Shown here piece after piece: positions 50,143 through 50,863 of a stretch of 50,863 nt of DNA (positions are counted from its first letter, which is position 1; each line of letters opens with the position of its first letter). The position numbers were made by a program, and so were the translations under genes. Under the pieces are notes generated by a model, which saw only the letters and a list, made by a program, of their open reading frames with translations, did not search any database and was not told the DNA's origin. The stretch lies in assembly GCA_944383695.1 (NCBI GenBank), contig CALWQP010000021.1:1-50863 (forward strand), read 5' to 3'. Origin of the DNA: an uncultured Mediterraneibacter sp. GTDB lineage: Bacteria > Bacillota > Clostridia > Lachnospirales > Lachnospiraceae.

Positions 50143-50216
50143 TTGCGGGAGCAGGATTTGAACCTGCGACCTTCGGGTTATGAGCCCGACGAGCTTCCAG
50201 ACTGCTCCACCCCGCG
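50143..50216 (-). tRNA. Initiator tRNA-fMet (anticodon CAT)
   Basis: The C1-A72 mismatch (CGCGGGG against TCCCGCA) and the three G-C pairs in the anticodon stem (CGGGCTCATAACCCG) mark it as the initiator. Discriminator A. Confidence 0.95.
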
Positions 50217-50247
50217 ATATTAAATTACAGTGTCTCTATAGAGACAA

Positions 50248-50320
50248 AGCCGATGATCGGACTCGAACCGATAACCTGCTGATTACAAATCAGCTGCTCT
50301 GCCAATTGAGCCACATCGGC
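50248..50320 (-). tRNA. tRNA-Thr (anticodon TGT)
   Basis: Acceptor GCCGATG/CATCGGC, anticodon loop ATTTGTAA with TGT, T arm ATCGGTTCGAGTCCGAT, and discriminator T. Confidence 0.93.
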
Positions 50321-50329
50321 GCGCTATGA

Positions 50330-50363
50330 GCACTTAACGTCTGTCTTTTAGACGCTTATGTGC
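50330..50363. repeat. Hairpin in the spacer after the tRNA-like relic
   Basis: GCACTTAACGTCT pairs with AGACGCTTATGTGC (one bulge, one mismatch) around GTCTTTT. A shorter GCCGAC...GTCGGC repeat lies at 50371-50414. They may guide processing of the tRNA precursor. Confidence 0.5.
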
Positions 50364-50438
50364 GATGCCTGCCGACGCCCTTAGTGAGCATATAATGCGA
50401 ACTTAGTAGTCGGCGTTATCCGGCTAAAAAACCGAAAC

Positions 50439-50508
50439 TGGATGTAGAAGGATTCGAACCGTTTTGGTTTTAGCAAACCGATTATTCTACGCGAATCAAT
50501 CAACATCA
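50439..50508 (-). pseudogene. tRNA-like relic between tRNA-Tyr and tRNA-Thr
   Basis: The 3' half (GGTTCGAATCCTTCTACATCCA) is almost the same as the 3' half of the adjacent tRNA-Tyr. The 5' acceptor pairs at only five of seven positions, and G1 is missing. The anticodon region CGGTTTGCTAAAACC has a GCT but no proper loop, and the T stem has two mismatches. Likely a dead or chimeric tRNA. Confidence 0.55.
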
Positions 50509-50509
50509 G

Positions 50510-50591
50510 TGGATGGAGAAGGATTCGAACCTTCGAAGGCGTTGCCAACAGATTTACAGTCTGCCCCCTTTGGCCACTCGGGAATCCATCC
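50510..50591 (-). tRNA. tRNA-Tyr (anticodon GTA)
   Basis: An 82-base class II tRNA with a long variable arm; acceptor GGATGGA/TCCATCC, anticodon loop ACTGTAAA with GTA, T arm GAAGGTTCGAATCCTTC, and discriminator A. Confidence 0.95.
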
Positions 50592-50604
50592 ATAATTTTT
50601 TAAG

Positions 50605-50677
50605 TGGGGCCTATAGGGCTCGAACCTATGACCCTCTGCTTGTAAGGCAGATGCTCTCCCAGCTGAGCTAAGACCCC
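50605..50677 (-). tRNA. tRNA-Val (anticodon TAC)
   Basis: Acceptor GGGGTCT/AGGCCCC (one G-T-type weak pair), anticodon loop CTTACAA with TAC, T arm ATAGGTTCGAGCCCTAT, and discriminator A. Confidence 0.94.
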
Positions 50678-50682
50678 ACAGA

Positions 50683-50756
50683 CGACCCAGAAGAGACTCG
50701 AACTCTCGACCTCCGCCGTGACAGGGCGGCGCTCTAACCAACTGAGCCACTGGGCC
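50683..50756 (-). tRNA. tRNA-Asp (anticodon GTC)
   Basis: Acceptor GGCCCAG/CTGGGTC, anticodon loop CTGTCAC with GTC, and discriminator G as expected for tRNA-Asp. First tRNA after the 23S gene. Confidence 0.95.
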
Positions 50757-50832
50757 ACTTTTCATTTGTTCAGGATATATACCCTGAAAACTACATACAA
50801 AGAATCATCATCCATCAGCCTATTCCCGCTTT

Positions 50833-50863
50833 GGTTATGCCCTCGACCGATTAGTAACAGTCA
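50833..50863 (-). rRNA. 23S rRNA, 3' end only
   Basis: The minus strand reads TGACTGTTACTAATCGGTCGAGGGCATAACC, the conserved 3' terminus of Firmicutes 23S rRNA. The gene continues beyond the window. Only 76 bases separate it from tRNA-Asp, so no 5S gene fits there. Confidence 0.85.

Noticed and set aside
50330..50414. CRISPR or riboswitch in the tRNA spacer hairpins
   Set aside because: There are only two unrelated inverted repeats and no spaced direct repeats.

Overview
The window looks like chromosome from a low-GC Gram-positive, spore-forming gut Clostridium relative (Lachnospiraceae type). Pointers are spmA/spmB, a RicT (PSP1) protein, DUF3810 and DUF5711 proteins, split transketolase, a dnaX-ybaB-recR operon, type VIIb secretion genes, strong AGGAGG ribosome sites and tRNA genes without encoded CCA. 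Almost every gene is on the minus strand, so operons read from high to low coordinates.

Layout. 1-3420: part of a type VIIb (ESX/Yuk) secretion locus: WXG100, EssA-like, EsaB/YukD, EssB/YukC, three small LXG-partner proteins and the first 24 codons of a probable LXG toxin. 3700-8500: DUF3810 metalloprotease-like membrane protein, tRNA-Ala, and a CvpA, DUF5711, LysM run. 8600-16400: carbon metabolism and replication/repair (tktC, tktN, transaldolase, LacI regulator, recR, ybaB, dnaX, pfkA). 16500-35900: a large accessory surface locus. An operon of Rrf2 regulator, DivIVA-like coiled coil, signal peptidase I and glucosaminidase/M23 hydrolase sits upstream of a 2635-residue secreted protein, a 90-residue sortase-type mini-anchor, a 193-residue secreted subunit, and two tandem copies of a three-gene membrane module (called here M1-M2-L) separated by an integrase remnant. 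36000-47450: mostly core genes (TraX, tRNA-Cys and tRNA-Glu, spmA, DUF885, spmB, degenerate ABC ATPase, rsmI, tRNA1-methyltransferase-like, ricT, holB, guanylate-kinase-like, Orn/Lys/Arg decarboxylase). 47600-49760: a decayed second copy of the accessory locus, with Rrf2 intact, coiled coil and signal peptidase each broken by one nonsense mutation, the large surface genes deleted, and only stubs of M2 and L left. 49800-50863: seven tRNAs, one tRNA-like relic and the 3' end of a 23S rRNA gene.

The most promising undescribed system is the Rrf2-headed surface locus. Two copies keep the same order of Rrf2, coiled coil and signal peptidase upstream of the M2-L end, which argues that these genes work together. 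The M1/M2 proteins share an extracellular domain with an invariant NPEGNPCYF motif. The giant protein has no membrane or wall anchor of its own, but its C-terminal domain resembles the adjacent small secreted subunit, and a separate tiny LPXTG-type protein lies between them. A multi-part cell-surface structure that is matured by the dedicated signal peptidase and controlled by a redox or Fe-S Rrf2 protein is the inference; no function is proven by the sequence.
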